DNA from: Lachnospiraceae bacterium
Lineage (GTDB): Bacteria > Bacillota > Clostridia > Lachnospirales > Lachnospiraceae
Direction of reading: 5' to 3'
NCBI GenBank assembly: GCA_028689655.1
Contig: JAQVCT010000022.1
Coordinates: forward strand, 1 to 40,326
DNA length: 40,326 nucleotides
Below the pieces are notes generated by a model. It made no database searches. It was not told the DNA's origin and saw nothing but the letters and a program-made list of their open reading frames with translations. Below, one piece after another: positions 40,208-40,326 of this stretch (the stretch's first letter is position 1; each line of letters begins with the position of its first letter). Position numbers and translations under genes: made by a program.

Positions 40208-40326
40208 TGTGTCAATACATTGGACACAAAAAGTTAAACTTTTTTATGCTGCCTGAGTAGCTTCGTCCTCCACTTGCTGAGGAGTTTTGTATCCAAGAGC
40301 ACTGTGAATCCGTTGGCGATTATACC
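40208..40326 (-). mobile_element. IS3-family insertion sequence, right end (cut by window edge)
   Basis: The element begins TGTGTCAATACATTGGACAC at the junction with the integrase stub; its end contains a short GTGTC/GACAC dyad. The minus strand encodes the transposase C-terminus, YNRQRIHSALGYKTPQQVED, to a stop at 40244-40246, a hallmark of IS3-family (IS150-type) DDE transposases. The rest lies outside the window. Confidence 0.85.
40244..40326 (-). CDS. IS3-family transposase, C-terminal end (partial)
   Basis: The visible 27 residues begin YNRQRIHSALGY, followed by KTPQQVEDEATQAA, the standard end of the rve integrase-core transposases of the IS3 family. The start lies beyond the window edge. 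Confidence 0.85.
   Translation of the reverse strand, partial: YNRQRIHSALGYKTPQQVEDEATQAA

Noticed and set aside
1..40326. CRISPR array, tRNA, rRNA or riboswitch
   Set aside because: No regular repeat-spacer pattern, no cloverleaf ending in CCA-like context and no riboswitch core that I could recognise on either strand.

Overview
The window looks like chromosomal DNA from a motile, low-GC, Gram-positive anaerobe, most likely a Lachnospiraceae (Roseburia/Agathobacter/Butyrivibrio type). The basis is the late flagellar gene order flgM-flgN-flgK-flgK-flgL-fliW-csrA / flaG-fliD-fliS-fliT-like / fliC, the short Lachnospiraceae-type flagellin, strong GGAGG ribosome binding sites and clear sigma-28 (SigD) promoters. 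Assignment below family is a guess. All genes lie on the minus strand except one broken gene at 36145-36530, so each operon reads from high to low coordinates.

Layout, left to right. (1) 75-4849: a very AT-rich surface-glycan operon (GT4 glycosyltransferase, small membrane/Rossmann protein, second GT4, SAM methyltransferase, deacetylase-type protein). The methyltransferase zinc ribbon is out of frame at a homopolymer and the last gene is truncated. A sigma-28-like promoter sits just upstream at 4893-4919. (2) 5030-13002: a second, higher-GC glycan group (extended SDR, IspD/TarI-type cytidylyltransferase, TagF-type polyol-phosphate transferase, deleted GT2 pseudogene, NeuB-family nonulosonate synthase with cupin, Maf-type flagellin glycosyltransferase, small unknown protein) ending next to flagellin. 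(3) 13085-24683: the filament, cap, hook-filament junction and regulatory genes of the flagellum. Sigma-28 promoters precede fliC, flaG and flgM, and the fliC leader carries two candidate CsrA sites. (4) 24772-30929: two tandem hybrid histidine kinases, each with two periplasmic-binding-protein-type sensor domains. (5) 31329-32909: pgi.

(6) 33177-40326: an accessory region. It starts with a compact HTH - HNH nuclease - MazG-type pyrophosphohydrolase - McrB-N-like (DUF3578) - small protein operon. Then come a broken Ymh/TIGR02391 gene, a Fic protein, a pair of unknown overlapping genes, a DUF6462-type gene interrupted by an in-frame stop, a ParE-type toxin-antitoxin pair, the 3' stub of a tyrosine integrase, and an IS3-family element cut by the window edge.

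How it fits together: FlgM holds sigma-28 until the hook is complete. Sigma-28 then transcribes flgM-csrA, flaG-fliT and fliC, and probably the left glycan operon. FliW/CsrA tune flagellin translation. Maf, NeuB and the transferases plausibly decorate the filament. Four small genes or fragments (33177-33344, 35836-36009, 39813-39977, 40083-40206) were found by reading the sequence directly. Coding calls rest on motif recognition; no database search was run.
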